Shown here piece after piece: positions 1 through 9,985 of a DNA stretch of 64,000 nt (position 1 is its first letter; each line of letters starts with the position of its first letter). The position numbers and the translations under genes were made by a program. The notes under the pieces were generated by a model, which had not been told where the DNA came from, did not search any database, and worked only from the letters and a program-made list of their open reading frames with translations. Source of the DNA: Thereva unica (lineage: Eukaryota > Arthropoda > Insecta > Diptera > Therevidae). The stretch lies in contig OX465286.1 of the NCBI GenBank assembly GCA_949987705.1, positions 12,629,092 to 12,693,091 of the forward strand, given 5' to 3'.

Positions 1-449
1 AAGAGAGTTCCACAATCGAGTTGTTCTATTTATAAACGAACTGCTAAACCGTAATGTGCATGAACGGGAGGGCTGCAGGGTGAAGGGGTGAGCCGAGTTG
101 GCTAGTCTTGTGTTGCGGGAAAAAATTGCAGGAGGTTTTTGATTTCAGTGGAGCAGTCGCTATGAAAATAGCGGTAAAACTTGCTGAGTGCTGTTACATT
201 CCTACGGGGGCTTAAAGGATCGATGCAGAGGGTGCTATCGCCAATGAGTTTGATAGCGCGATTTTGCACCTTGTCTAGCCAAGCCAAGGTGGTTTTAGGG
301 GCGCCTGCCCAGATATACAAGTTGTATTCAAGGTGTGGCCGAATGTAGGACTTGTAGATTGTAGCCGAGGCAGCTGGATGAAGGAGAAACTTGCATCTCT
401 TAAGGAAGCCGAGGCATTGATACGCTTGTATGGTGACTTGGAGTATGTT
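1..449 (-). mobile_element. LINE family 1, copy 1: 3' part of the reverse-transcriptase ORF
   Basis: This is the C-terminal part of a non-LTR retrotransposon ORF2, read on the minus strand. Visible motifs are QCLGFLKRCKF, YKSYIRPHLEYN, TLAWLDKVQNRAIKLIGD and RRNVTALSKFYRYFHSDCS, typical of the region after the RT palm in the CR1/Jockey group. The frame is interrupted. It stops abruptly at 449, where the poly-T end of copy 2 begins. The missing upstream part resumes at 3880, so copy 2 was inserted into copy 1. The clade is uncertain. Confidence 0.8.
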
Positions 450-1775
450 TTTTTTATGTGGCAGTGCTAAGCTCAGGAGTCACCCTTTGTACTACTAGTC
501 CGTCATGTCATTTGTCATGTCATGGTGCAATGTCCAGCAGTAAGCTTAGTACGGGAGGGAGGGAGGGGGAATAGGTTAAGGATTATAAAGGTACGGGGGG
601 GTATTGAAGAAGGTGGTGATGAACCCTGCGTTTGAACTCTTGGATGTTGTAGGAGCTCGGAAAAACTGACTGCGAGAGATTATTCCACAGTCGAGGTGTT
701 CTATTTACAAACGAATTCATATCCTGTTGAGTGCGTGAAAGGGGGAGTTGCAGGTGGAGGGAATGAGACGAGTGGGCTAATCTGGTGTTGCGGGTATAGG
801 ATTGCCGTGGAGGCAGGAGAGCTCTTAGTTCGGAGGAACAGTCACTATGAAAGTAGCGATAAAATTTTGTCAGTGCAGCTACATTCCTACGGTGGCTCAA
901 GGGGTCGATGGTGGAGCAAATGGTATCGTCATCAATTAGTTTAAGGGCCCTTTTTGGACCTTATCTAACCATGCCAAGGTGGTTATTGGAGCGCCGCCCC
1001 AAACGAGGGAGTTATATTCGAGAAGAGGCCGAATGTAGGATTTATAAATAACAGCACGGGCCGATGGCTGGAGGAGGAACTTGCACCTCTTAAGAAATCC
1101 CAAATACTGAGATCCTTGTTTGGCGATTTGGAATATGTGGTCATTCCATCGCAAGTCTTTGGCTAAAGTCACGCCTAAGATGTGTAGGGATGGGTCGGCC
1201 TTTAGTACCACGTCATCCACTTTCAAGGATGGTGAGGTGTTGATCTTTTTCTTTGAAATAAGACAGTGCTTGGTTTTGGTGGGGTTGAATTCAACACGAT
1301 TCTTCTCTCCCCACTCTAGAATGAGTTCAATGTCATTATTAATAGAATTGAACATTAGTTCACGATCATCAAGACAGGATCTGGCATGAGTCTGTCTTGT
1401 ATCGAAGCTGTACGAGTAACGTAGAGTACCGTCGTCAGCGAAGCTGAGAAGTGGGTTGGAGGGGATTGAAAGTAGATCATTTATAAAGATGAGAAAAAGG
1501 GCCGGTGATAAAATTGACCCCTGGGGGACCCCCGCAGAGACGGGGTGAGATTCAGATTTGACGCCATCCAATAATACCTTGATTGAACGGCCGGAAAGGA
1601 AACTCTCAACCCACTTATACAGAAGCGAGTCAATTCCAATAGCTTTGAGTTTAGCTAACAAGGCTGAGTGCCATACTCTATCAAAAGCCTTGGAGATATC
1701 CAAAGCAACCAAACTGGATTCACCAGATCCATGCAAACTTTGATGGAGGTGCTCTGTAAAGCAAACTAAAAGATC
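450..1775 (-). mobile_element. LINE family 1, copy 2 (inserted in copy 1): 3' end and RT domain
   Basis: The element runs right to left. Its 3' end is the A-rich tail, seen as a T run from 449 followed by ATGTGGCAGTGCTAAGCTC. The same terminal sequence closes the copies at 41879 and 58999. It encodes RT from the LVALDISKAFDRVWH block to the SYNIQEFKRRVHHHLLQ C-terminus. It is split at about 1776 by a plus-strand LINE; 81 bp of it resume at 3799-3879, where it is 5' truncated. Confidence 0.85.
583..1739 (-). pseudogene. LINE family 1 reverse transcriptase (copy 2)
   Basis: A minus-strand frame at 936-1736 reads through RT palm motifs: LDISKAFDRVWH (motif A), GVPQGSILSPALFLIFINDL, SFADDGTLRYS (FADD catalytic motif) and LHILGVTLAKDLRWNDH. 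The C-terminal piece at 583-900 is in another frame, so there is a frameshift near 920-940. The endonuclease is absent because the copy is 5' truncated. It would have copied the element's RNA by target-primed reverse transcription. It is now non-functional. Confidence 0.85.
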
Positions 1776-3798
1776 ACCAGTTTCAGTCTATGTCTCCTAG
1801 TGAGTAGTTGATATCAGTCCGGTCTGACATTTTTCTCGTGCCTCCACTTGTATTTGCCACTATTTATAATTTACGGCCATCTAATTTGTGTGGTTTCGTT
1901 ATTTTTTCTTTCTGAGCCAGTGTTCTTATTCGTGTGCTTACCGCCAATATAATTATGGGAAAACCTCATGGATCTGCAAAGTCATCTGGATCATCCTCCT
2001 CTAGTGCAGCGACACAGCCTAGCCCGTCTCCTCTTCTGACTCGCTCAGTCCTGGTAGCTTTTACTTCCGCTGTGTTGATTCTTTCGAAGTTCTTGAGTCT
2101 CTTCTGTCTATCTCCTCGAACAGTATCGGCTTTGATGGAATTTCTCCACGTTTTCTCAAAATCCTGTCTCCCCTAATTGCTGAACCTATCACGCATGTTT
2201 TTAACTATTGCCTCACTGCATCTGAATTCCCTTTGCTCTGGAAAAAAGCCATTGTGGTTCCTTTACCCAAAAGACGGTCACCATCTGATATATCTGACTT
2301 TCGTCCTATTAGCATCCTACCCTTCCTCGCTAAAGCTTTTGAAAAAATTATTTTTACTCAAGTGATGGGCCATCTAGAACGTAATAATTTTCTCTCTATT
2401 TATCAATCTGGCTTTCGAAAATCGCACAGTTGTGAGACTGCTATGTTGAGGGTTACAACTGATCTTAGGGCTGCGATTGATCAGGGTAAAATTGCATTAT
2501 TGGTTCTGCTTGACTTCTCTAAGGCTTTTGATTCGGTGGTGCATCCGCTCCTGTTGTCCAAACTTAATCAACTCTATCATTTCTCTTCCTCCGCCACGCG
2601 TCTTTTCTCCTCTCTTCTTTCTGATAGATTTCAATGTGTTCGTCACAATGGCAGAACATCCTCTCTTCTGCCAGTGCGTCTGGGTGTGCCTCAAGGCTCG
2701 ATACTGGGTCCTCTTCTTTTTTCCCTATACATCAATGATCTTCCTTCTGTCATTGACGGCTGTTCTTTTCATATGTATGCTGATGATCTACAGCTGTACA
2801 AATCATTTCCTCCTAGTGACATTGTTCCCTGTACTGCCGATATGAATAATATTTTATCTCGAATCAGTGAATGGAGCTCCAATAATTTCCTAAAACTTAA
2901 TCCAATTAAATCCCAAGTACTGCTTATAAGTCATCGTCCTATATCCTCTGAATATAGTCCTAATCTATTAGTAGATGATGTTCCTATTCCTGTTGTTGAT
3001 TGTGTCAAGAGCCTTGGGATATTTATTAACTGTAAGCTTTCCTGTTGTAATCATGTTTCCTTCATGCTGTCCAAGATATATGGTACCTTGCGAAAACTGT
3101 GGCTGTTCGCGGATCTGCTTTCACCTTCTATCCGTGCCAAGCTAGTGAAATCACTTATTCTGCCGCATTTTCTCTACGGCGCCCTTGTTTATTTGTCTCT
3201 TGATTCGTCCTGTCATCATCGACTCAGGATCGCATTCAATGATTGTCTGAGATTTGTTTTTCACCTCCGTAGATCTGATCATGTGTCGGACGTGCAAAAT
3301 TCACTATTGGGGTGTGGGATCTTTCATTTTCTCAATGTCATGGCACTAATTCTTCTCCATAAAATTTTGTATTCTAAACGTCCTTGCTACCTCGCTGACT
3401 TTCTTATCCCCATGCAGTCCTTGAGGTCTTTCAAGCTGCTTATCCCTTTCCATCGTTCCTTGGTTGGTAGTCGTTCCTTCTTTGTGCATGCGATTAGACT
3501 TTGGAATAGACTTCCTCTATCCATCCAAAAAATCAGCACAGCCACGATGTTCAAAAAGCAGGCATCTATTTTTTTAGCTTCTCTTCCAGCTCCACAGTAG
3601 TACTACTACTCTACTGTCCTTACCTATTTCTTTCGTTTCTTCTTTCTTCTCTTTTACTTCTTTCAAATTCTTCGCTCTTCTATCTTAAGCTAGTTGTAAG
3701 AATTTAGGATTATTTACCATTTGTTAAATGTACTCTAAAAGATTGTAATCTTGTGTACTCTACCAAATATATAAATAAAATAAAATAAAAATAAAATA
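1776..3798 (+). mobile_element. LINE family 2 (plus strand), internally deleted, inserted in family 1 copy 2
   Basis: The element interrupts copy 2 between the RT blocks YGFRQKR (3800-3880) and GDLLVCFTEH (1740-1775) on the minus strand. Its left part looks like a 5' UTR, and an ATG at about 1954 starts a Ser-rich reading frame (MGKPHGSAKSSGSSSSSA) resembling an ORF1 start. The RT frame begins shortly after, with no endonuclease between. It ends in an AAATA-type simple repeat tail at about 3765-3798. No clear TSD is visible and a few target bases seem lost. Confidence 0.75.
2023..3600 (+). CDS. Reverse transcriptase domain of LINE family 2 (N-terminally deleted)
   Basis: The frame is open from a stop at 2020-2022 to the TAG at 3598, about 525 codons. 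Motifs in order are SISSNSIGFDGISPRFLK, FRPISILPFLAKAFEKI, FRKSHSCETAML, LLDFSKAFDSV (motif A), LGVPQGSILGPLLFSLYIND, HMYADDLQLY (catalytic YADD) and a C-terminal RLWNRLPLSI block. This order is standard for LINE RTs of the CR1/Jockey group. The frame is intact, but the endonuclease and most of ORF1 are missing. It has no start codon of its own at the deletion junction, so it is probably not a working gene. Confidence 0.85.
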   Translation, partial: PVSSSDSLSPGSFYFRCVDSFEVLESLLSISSNSIGFDGISPRFLKILSPLIAEPITHVFNYCLTASEFPLLWKKAIVVPLPKRRSPSDISDFRPISILPFLAKAFEKIIFTQVMGHLERNNFLSIYQSGFRKSHSCETAMLRVTTDLRAAIDQGKIALLVLLDFSKAFDSVVHPLLLSKLNQLYHFSSSATRLFSSLLSDRFQCVRHNGRTSSLLPVRLGVPQGSILGPLLFSLYINDLPSVIDGCSFHMYADDLQLYKSFPPSDIVPCTADMNNILSRISEWSSNNFLKLNPIKSQVLLISHRPISSEYSPNLLVDDVPIPVVDCVKSLGIFINCKLSCCNHVSFMLSKIYGTLRKLWLFADLLSPSIRAKLVKSLILPHFLYGALVYLSLDSSCHHRLRIAFNDCLRFVFHLRRSDHVSDVQNSLLGCGIFHFLNVMALILLHKILYSKRPCYLADFLIPMQSLRSFKLLIPFHRSLVGSRSFFVHAIRLWNRLPLSIQKISTATMFKKQASIFLASLPAPQ

Positions 3799-3879
3799 AA
3801 TCTTTTTTGTCGGAAGCCGTATTGTTTGTCGTTGATAAGTTGGTTGGATTCTAGATATCCCATTAGCTTTTTGTTGATT
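3799..3879 (-). mobile_element. LINE family 1, copy 2: 5'-truncated end
   Basis: The minus strand encodes NKKLMGYLESNQLINDKQYG and FRQKR, the RT block just upstream of the part that ends near 1775. The match in content and strand shows these 81 bp are the rest of copy 2. At 3880 the sequence changes to copy 1. Confidence 0.75.
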
Positions 3880-3882
3880 ATC

Positions 3883-5781
3883 ATGTGATTATTCCATCGC
3901 AGATCGTTGGATAGAGTCACGCCGAGGATCTTCAGATATGGATCAGTTGTTATATTATCCTCGCCCACTGAAATGGAGGGAAGGTTAGTGCAGGTTTTAG
4001 TGGAGAATAGACAGTACTTGGTTTTGGTTTCATTGAACTCGACACGATTCTTGCGGCTCCAATCAAGAGTTAAGAGAGCTGGACATGAGTTCACGTTCTA
4101 AGAGACAAGGTCTGGCACTTGCTCGTTCTGTGTTGTCAGAGGGGTATGAGTAACGCAGAGTGCCGTCATCGGCAAAACCATGAAATGAATTGGATGGGAT
4201 TGAGAGCAGATCATTAATGAATATAAGAAAGAGAGTAGGTGCGAGAACCGCGCCTCGGGGAACGGCGGCCGAAATGGAATGAGGGTTGGATTCAACGCCA
4301 TCCAATACTACCTTGATTGAACGGCCAAAAAGAAAGCTCTCAATCCAGTTCCTTAGAACTGAGTCAATACCAATAGCTTGGAGTTTCGACAGCAGAGCGG
4401 GATGCCATACTCTGTCGAAGGCATTGGAGATATCCAGAGCAACCAGACCAGACTCACCGAAGCCATAGATGCTTTGGTTGATGTGTTCAGTCAGGCACAC
4501 AAGAAGGTCGCCAGTAGACCTTTTTGGTCTAAAGCCGTACTGCCTGTCGTGTTTGGTTAGATTCTAGATATTTAATTAACCTTCTATTGATTGTTGTCAC
4601 CATAACTTTGAGAGAACAGAAGTTGTTGCTATTGGGCGGTAGTTTAAAAGGTCGCTGGCTTCACCTTTTTGGGAATGGGCTGAACATGAGCTAGTTTCCA
4701 AGAGTTGGAATAAACTCCGGAGAAATATGACAGGGCAAAAAGTTTGCGCAGAGGTTTAGCCAACGGTTAGGCACACTTTTTGAGTACCATAGAGGAATAT
4801 TATCGGGGCCAGTGGATTTATTGACGTCAAGCTCTTTGAGACATTTATTCACATCTCGTGTCCTGAAGAAAACTCCGTCCATTGAATGGGCGTTGCGATC
4901 GAGGACCGGTGGTGACTTATCCTTCGGGTACAGAAGAATTTCAGGCGAACAGTGATGCCAATAAATCGGCCTTGGATTTGCTTTCTGTTATCACCTCCTT
5001 TCCATTAATGAATGCAGGGGTTGAGGAAGATGTAAAATTATTCTTAATGGAAGTTACCAATGACCAGAAGTTTTTGCTGCCTACGTGGGTGTTGAGGATC
5101 TTACTTCTCAATTTGTTGTCAAGTGATGCTTTGACCTTCCTGATGATGGAATTACAGGAGTTTCTCGACTTGATAGACTCACGCCGAAGTGACTCGTTGG
5201 GGGAACATTTGTACGCTCTATAGGCGGCTTCCTTAGCTTGAATTGCGTTCCTACATTTCCCATTGAACCATCTATTTGGCCTAGGCTTTATAGATATGGT
5301 AGAATGAGGAATGAACAAACACATTCCTGCCCGTATTATTTTGGTAATACAGAGAGCGGCATAGTTCGCACTGGCACTGCGGAAGCACAAATCCCAGTCG
5401 GTGGCTTGAAAAAAGCGAATAAGTCCTGACCAGCCAACTGGCATAGTGTCAGACAGTTTTTTTATGAACTGCGTTGGTTGGAGTAGAAGATGGATATGGG
5501 AAATTAGCGCTGATTAGTTTGTGGTCCGAGTTACCAAGAGGTGAGCTAACTTCGAGGGAGTATCGAGTTGGATGGAAAGTAAGAAATAGATCAAGCAGAT
5601 GGACTCCGTGACCTTCAACGTCCGGAACTCGCGTTGCACAGTTCACGATTTGGTGCAAATTAATTAGGTCTGCAAAGATCTCGGCGTCTTTGCCAGAAAC
5701 GCTGGTGCCATTAGAGTAATTTAGCCAATTGACATTGGGCCTTATTCTGAGAGTCATGTGACATTGCAAGTGATGTGACAC
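3883..5781 (-). pseudogene. LINE family 1 ORF2 (EN-RT), decayed copy
   Basis: Pieces of one ORF2 appear in order on the minus strand at 5449-5781 (endonuclease C-terminus with a SDH-type motif), 4941-5444 (linker), 4691-4882 (TGPDNIPLWYSKSVP, RT N-terminus), 4063-4500 (RT palm with FADD) and 3883-4094 (post-palm block). Between them are frameshifts and a decayed stretch at about 4500-4690. The motif GVPQG reads AVPRG here, a sign of decay. Confidence 0.75.
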
Positions 5782-5970
5782 TCAAGGAATGGTATTCCCC
5801 GAGTTGAATCAAGAGACATCTCTTAAATTTAAAATTGCCAATCGTCAGTTTCATGGGGCATTTCCAGAGGGGAATGAAGTTAGTTAAGTGAGTTTAAATG
5901 GAAGTTTTTAGTCGTGATGTAACAGTCACGCAAATGTCATGTGAGTGATTCGATTCTCAGAATAAGTCTC
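5737..5970. mobile_element. 234-bp MITE with CTTATTCTGAGA termini and 3-bp TSD
   Basis: Left end GGGCCTTATTCTGAGAG and the reverse complement of the right end, GAGACTTATTCTGAGAA, match closely. ATT flanks both sides (5734-5736 and 5971-5973). The LINE endonuclease sequence resumes on either side in the order seen in the intact relative near 24120. A 3-bp TSD fits PIF/Harbinger-type elements, but no transposase is present to confirm this. Confidence 0.65.
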
Positions 5971-6292
5971 ATTATGAACGTTGAAATCACCCGCAACAAT
6001 GATTTCACACTCCGGGTGGGAAGATAAAAAACCGGAGATTTGCCCAGAGATAGCATCGGAGGCTAATGTGGAGGCTTCATTACTGATATTAGGGCGTCTG
6101 TATAGAAAACAGAAGAATATGACGTGGTTCCTTCAAGTTCCAAAGTTTTAAAACTTGAATCCGGTCCGTTGCGTTCCAGTATAACCACTTCAATATAATT
6201 TCTCTGTAGTGAAACTCATTTTGGCATTTCAATTCGGTCCGTTGCGACCAGTATAATTGAGGCTTTAGAATGAGAAAAAAAAATAAACTCAC

Positions 6293-6506
6293 CTTAATTG
6301 GATCCAATGATGCTCTAAATTCAAATTGGTGCTCGAAAAATCCATATATTGGTAAATTGAAATAAAACACGTATTTATTTGGATTGCGCGGAAATATCTT
6401 TCCATTTTCAACAATATTTGTCACATCAGCTGACTCCTTTGTTGTATAGCCGCGCGTTGTACGCTGTTTATTGCTGCATAAGCTCCATTGTAGTGTTGTT
6501 GATCCA
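6293..6506 (-). CDS. MYRF: MYRF exon (C-terminal lumenal region)
   Basis: This minus-strand exon is bounded by an acceptor (CACCACACAG then TGGATC) and a donor (ATTAAG then GTGAGT). It begins with the last base of a codon, which fits the exon ending at 10224. It ends in phase 0. It encodes GSTTLQWSLCSNKQR, a NIVENGKIFP segment and NKYVFYFNLPIYGFFEHQFE, which fits the conserved C-terminal (lumenal) domain of MYRF proteins. No stop codon is reached, so at least one more exon must lie beyond the donor, probably left of the window. Assignment rests on order, strand and phase as well as content. Confidence 0.7.
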
Positions 6507-6819
6507 CTGTGTGGTGAAATAATTAATTATTGTAAATTACTTTCATTAGTTATTTTAATTTTAATTTGTTTTTTTTTTTAGTTTTATAAAATATAGATAC
6601 AGAGGCGGCCCTTGTTCAGGGTAGAGCGAGATTGTCTTTGGGTGTCTTTTGTCTGACGCTTTGATATCACATAGATTGTATTTCCGGTTGTCCAAAATAA
6701 ATCTTTTTTCGATCGCTGCCGCGGAAGCCCTGGCGTGATGGAGGTTTATCTGAACAAGTAGTGCTCATTTCCTTAGGGGATCATGTCCCACCCCCTTTTG
6801 CGGGGCTTTTTGGGCTGGG
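6507..6819. other. MYRF intron sequence, no gene seen
   Basis: This is AT-rich intron sequence directly upstream of the exon acceptor, followed from about 6593 by GC-richer repeat-like DNA containing an AATAAA. No coding potential or clear element boundary was found. Confidence 0.4.
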
Positions 6820-7272
6820 TTTTTTTTTTATGTGACAGACTAAAGGCTTAGGGAAAGTCCCTTTGTACTGTCGACAATCTATTTTTTCGTATAGAGTGAA
6901 TGTCGGACAGCAGCTCTAGCCGGAAGATAGAGAGAAGAGAAGGAAGTAACTGTCACAACCTAGCCGCGATATTTTTTATTCCACCAACTCACAGCCATTT
7001 CGCGACTCTGACATCGGGGCGTCGAGAACAACTCGCTGGAGTGTTATGCCTCCTGAAACGAGTTGAATCTCATCAGCCAACTGATGGCATGCGCTTGGTG
7101 GAGCGGGGAAGGACTAGGGAAGGTTATGACAGGGGAATCAGGAATGTAAGAGGGAAGAAGAAAGAAGGAAAGTTAGGTGGGAAAGGCGAAGGACCGTGGC
7201 GCCGCCGGGATTCGAACCCGGGACCACTGGGGATAGCAGTCAGGCGCCTTACCTCTAGACTACCGAGGCCCC
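6820..7272 (-). mobile_element. tRNA-derived SINE, copy 1
   Basis: On the minus strand the element begins with a tRNA-like head (GGGGCCTCGGTAGTCTAG, then the B box GGTTCGAATCC), continues through a body and ends TCTGTCACAT plus poly-A, seen on the plus strand as T9 then ATGTGACAG. Two other copies lie at 46391-46865 and 62451-62923. The body contains the AGGAGGCATAACACTCCAG module. The head is a pol III promoter by family analogy. No clear TSD is visible. The open frame across it (6900-7445) is not a gene. Confidence 0.85.
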
Positions 7273-8285
7273 GGGGTTGCCCCGCTAAGGATTTAGGTGG
7301 TCATTTTAGGGCTAGGGTTGATGATGGCGAGAGTGCCCTACTCGTTAATGCAGACTCTTCCATCCACCAGCCCAAAAAATGCAGTGTCCACCATCTTGGC
7401 ATTGGATCAATTTACGTCTTCCGTTCCCGGAGCAGACTCCTGTGAGGCTAGGTTGGTAACCTAGGCTTATCTGCTTCCTTGGTGATCGGAGGTCGCTGAT
7501 GGTACATTGCAAGTTTAGTTGCGAACAGTTTTGGTCATAGTCTTTTATGTCGCCCTGAACCTAAGCTGTGCCCAACCAAAGTTGCAGCCAATTTGGCATC
7601 ATGCCCCAGCTCCCGTCCGGCCAGCTCGTCAACAGACCCCCCGTTCTCAGAGAATATCATCTCGGTGAATGGTGGGTGGTGAGTTTTGGACTCTTATAAT
7701 GTCAATGAGGTCTTATGTTGCCGCCAGGAAGTTCCCGAACACACCCGGCTCGCTGCTTTACTCCATCACTCAGTCACATGACCGGGGCCGAGTCCGTACA
7801 AGTAATGGCCAACTACCTCGGGCGCGCAGTAACTGCGTGGCTGCTCTGAGTCCTGTACCAACCCGATTATCGCCTCCAGAAGACTCCCTGCTCGGTAACT
7901 AGTTGTTCCGTGGTCAGGATAGTGTCCGGATAGTCAGTTGCAAGCAAGTTCTTTCTGTCATTTAGTAGAAGGTCGGCCTCGGAGCAGTTCTAGGCTTCAT
8001 TATGGGTACGTCGGACTTCGGTAGGCTTTTCAAAAGGGTATGGATTTTAGCCCAGTTATTGTGGTCTGGAGAGGATCCAGAGGATCTAACCTTCTTCTTA
8101 CAATTGGTATCTCTCTTTCGTCCTCTTAAAGCGGACGGTTTTTTTCGGGTTTTTTTCAGATGGAAAAATGCACTTCCGCAAGTGGGCCTTGAAGAAGATC
8201 ATCTTCTAATGAATGAGTGATCTCAAAGTACTGCACTGCGGTTTGCGGGCTCAGACTGCCCTCATTGAAGAGGGATCCCGAAAAT
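7273..8285. other. Unassigned GC-richer segment in MYRF intron
   Basis: About 1 kb between the SINE and a LINE fragment. Its composition is GC-richer than the flanking intron and unlike the exons. No RT, transposase or terminal repeat was recognised. Short open frames at 6900-7445 and 7669-7902 have no recognisable content. It may be LINE 5' UTR or LTR-type sequence, but I cannot show that. Confidence 0.35.
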
Positions 8286-8735
8286 TGAATGAGCCAATGA
8301 ATAATAACCACTTGCCACGTAAACTACGCTGGCGAGACCGTTCGGCAAACTGGAGAATTCAGCGATCGGCACTGAAGAAAACCTGGCTAAAGAATATCGA
8401 GGGCGACTTAAAGAAACAACGATTATCAGTTATCGAGGCTCGAGACGTCGCCAAAAAATCGTCCAGAATGGAAACGTCGCCTGTGATGACAGTCGTAATT
8501 TTACTGAAACGACAATTTCTTCAACTCAAACGACTTGACACGCCATCCGACTCTCAGCACAACAACTAAAAAACGAGACGACAACGACATATACATGCGA
8601 CTGTCATATGATTCGACTTTAAGCACGGGGGCCAACGAATCGTCGAATGGATCTCGAAACCCAGCGGCACCGACAGCAGCGTATCCATTACGGAGACGTG
8701 TCACTTGGGCCGCCAGCTAACGGATCAAAGACAGA
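8286..8735 (+). mobile_element. LINE family 3 (RTE-like), C-terminal fragment, plus strand
   Basis: The plus strand encodes NNHLPRKLRWRDRSANWRIQ and KTWLKNIEGDLKKQRLSV, matching the C-terminus of the family 3 ORF at 34869-36962 (NRLPRKLLWRDRPADWRIQ). An insertion of roughly 170 bp at about 8455-8640 separates this from the last block (NPAAPTAAYPL). It ends with CCGCCAGCTAACGGATCAAAG, the family's 3' end. Confidence 0.8.
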
Positions 8736-8812
8736 AACGTCGCAACCGAACATTGTGGATGATGGTGAAAGCGGGAATCTTCTTCTTCTTTGATCCGTTA
8801 GCTGGCGGTCCG
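8711..8812. repeat. Inverted repeat formed by two tail-to-tail LINE 3' ends
   Basis: CCGCCAGCTAACGGATCAAAG near 8711-8731 is the exact inverse of CTTTGATCCGTTAGCTGGCGG near 8789-8812, separated by about 55 bp. The arms are the 3' ends of two family 3 copies in opposite orientation, with the CTT/GAA simple tail on the inner side. Confidence 0.8.
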
Positions 8813-9790
8813 AGCAGGATGGGCCCCAACGGATACGCTGCTTTCCATTTTTTTAGCGATTTTATTGCTCGATAATTGTCGGTTCGATATCGAGAAACTG
8901 ATTCGTCGGTTGTTCGATAATCGGCAGTTCGGGTGCTGGACTTTGCGGCGGATTGTGGTTGTACAGGTGGTGGAAAAATTCTCTCCACCGCTGCAGGCGT
9001 TCATGGGGAGAAGTCACAAAAGCTCCGTCCGATTTTTTGATGTTGTCGTTTGTTGATGCTGTTTTGCCGCCTAACCGGCGGATTGTCTGGTACAGCGTCC
9101 GGTACTCGTGCCTCGACGCCGCTTTTTCCATGTCGAACGTTATTCCAGTACGCTTCTCGTTCCAATTTCATTTTCTGCCGAACTTCTTTGTTCAATCTTC
9201 GGTATTCCTCAAAGTCGACGTGTTTCATGCGCCTCCGCTGATCGACGAGGTCCAGACAGCTGTCCGAGATCCATGGCTGCGTCCGTTTACGGATAGTTGG
9301 ACACAACTCCATTGCACACTCCACAATAGACTCCGACAATTGCCTTTCTTCTACATCGATATCGTCCGGTATTGCGAGCGCCGCAAATTTGTTGGATAAT
9401 GCCATTTGAAACTCTCGTCCGATGGCCGGGTTTCGTCGACACGTCCAATTCTTCTTGGCTGGTGGTGGCACCGTTTTCTTCGCTCGTTGTAAACGCATCT
9501 GCAATTTCGCTCGAACAAGATAATGATCCGATCCGCAATCGGGCCCACGCATTGTACGTATGTACGTCTTTAAACGTCGATCGGAATCTTGCGTTAATCA
9601 AGACGTAGTCTAACATCGCCGAGTCTTTGCCGGATGGATTTCGCCAGGTGAGTTGGTGTTTGAGTGGATGACGGAAAATGCTGTTGCCAATGATCAAGTT
9701 ATTTGACGATGCGAATGAAAGCAGGCGTAAGCCGTTGTCGTTAATTACTCCGTGCTCGAATTTGCCCAAGGTTCCCAGCCGGGAATGATA
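8787..9790 (-). mobile_element. LINE family 3 (RTE-like), internally deleted copy, minus strand
   Basis: The 3' end (8787-8838) is joined directly to sequence matching the N-terminal RT side of the intact ORF (36390 onward), removing about 1.5 kb of RT. It then continues upstream into the endonuclease, which the copy at 34841-37035 lacks: GKFEHGVINDNGLRLLSFAS, LTWRNPSGKDSAMLDYVL and CGSDHYLVRAKLQ (SDH motif). Frames at 9001-9552 and 9287-9769 are used alternately. This gives partial family 3 endonuclease sequence. Confidence 0.8.
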
Positions 9791-9985
9791 AGAGGCACTA
9801 CCCCACTTCTCTCTTCATCCACAAAATATTCGTGAGGAATGTTCCTGGGAGCGAAGCATCTAAGCAGACAAAAGTACCACGACATATGGCACCTCACTTG
9901 ATGCAGTTTTTACGCGATTTTTAGACCAGTTTCAAATTGTACTTATATGTCAAGTCGCTCAGTAGGCTCGTTACTATACTTGCTG

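Larger units (their letters stand above)
3880..6125 (-). mobile_element. LINE family 1, copy 1: endonuclease-to-RT part
   Basis: This is the upstream part of the copy whose 3' end lies at 1-449. It covers, right to left, an endonuclease piece (HPECEIIVAGDFNVHN, then NWLNYSNGTSVSG and NSDHKLISANFPYP), the EN-RT linker at 4941-5444 (RWFNGKCRNAIQAKEAAYRA) and RT (VALDISNAFDRVWHPALL, GFADDGTLRYS). Several frames are used, so it is decayed. A 234-bp MITE interrupts the endonuclease at 5737-5970. The 5' end fades near 6125. Confidence 0.8.

Noticed and set aside
2477..2845. A 122-codon hydrophobic ORF
   Set aside because: It is a shifted-frame shadow of the family 2 RT at 2023-3600.
7195..7272. 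A tRNA gene on the minus strand
   Set aside because: The tRNA-like sequence is the head of a SINE found three times with the same body and poly-A tail. It does not form a convincing functional tRNA and lies in a transposon.
6900..7445. A 181-codon ORF
   Set aside because: It crosses the SINE and unrelated flanking DNA and has no recognisable domain.
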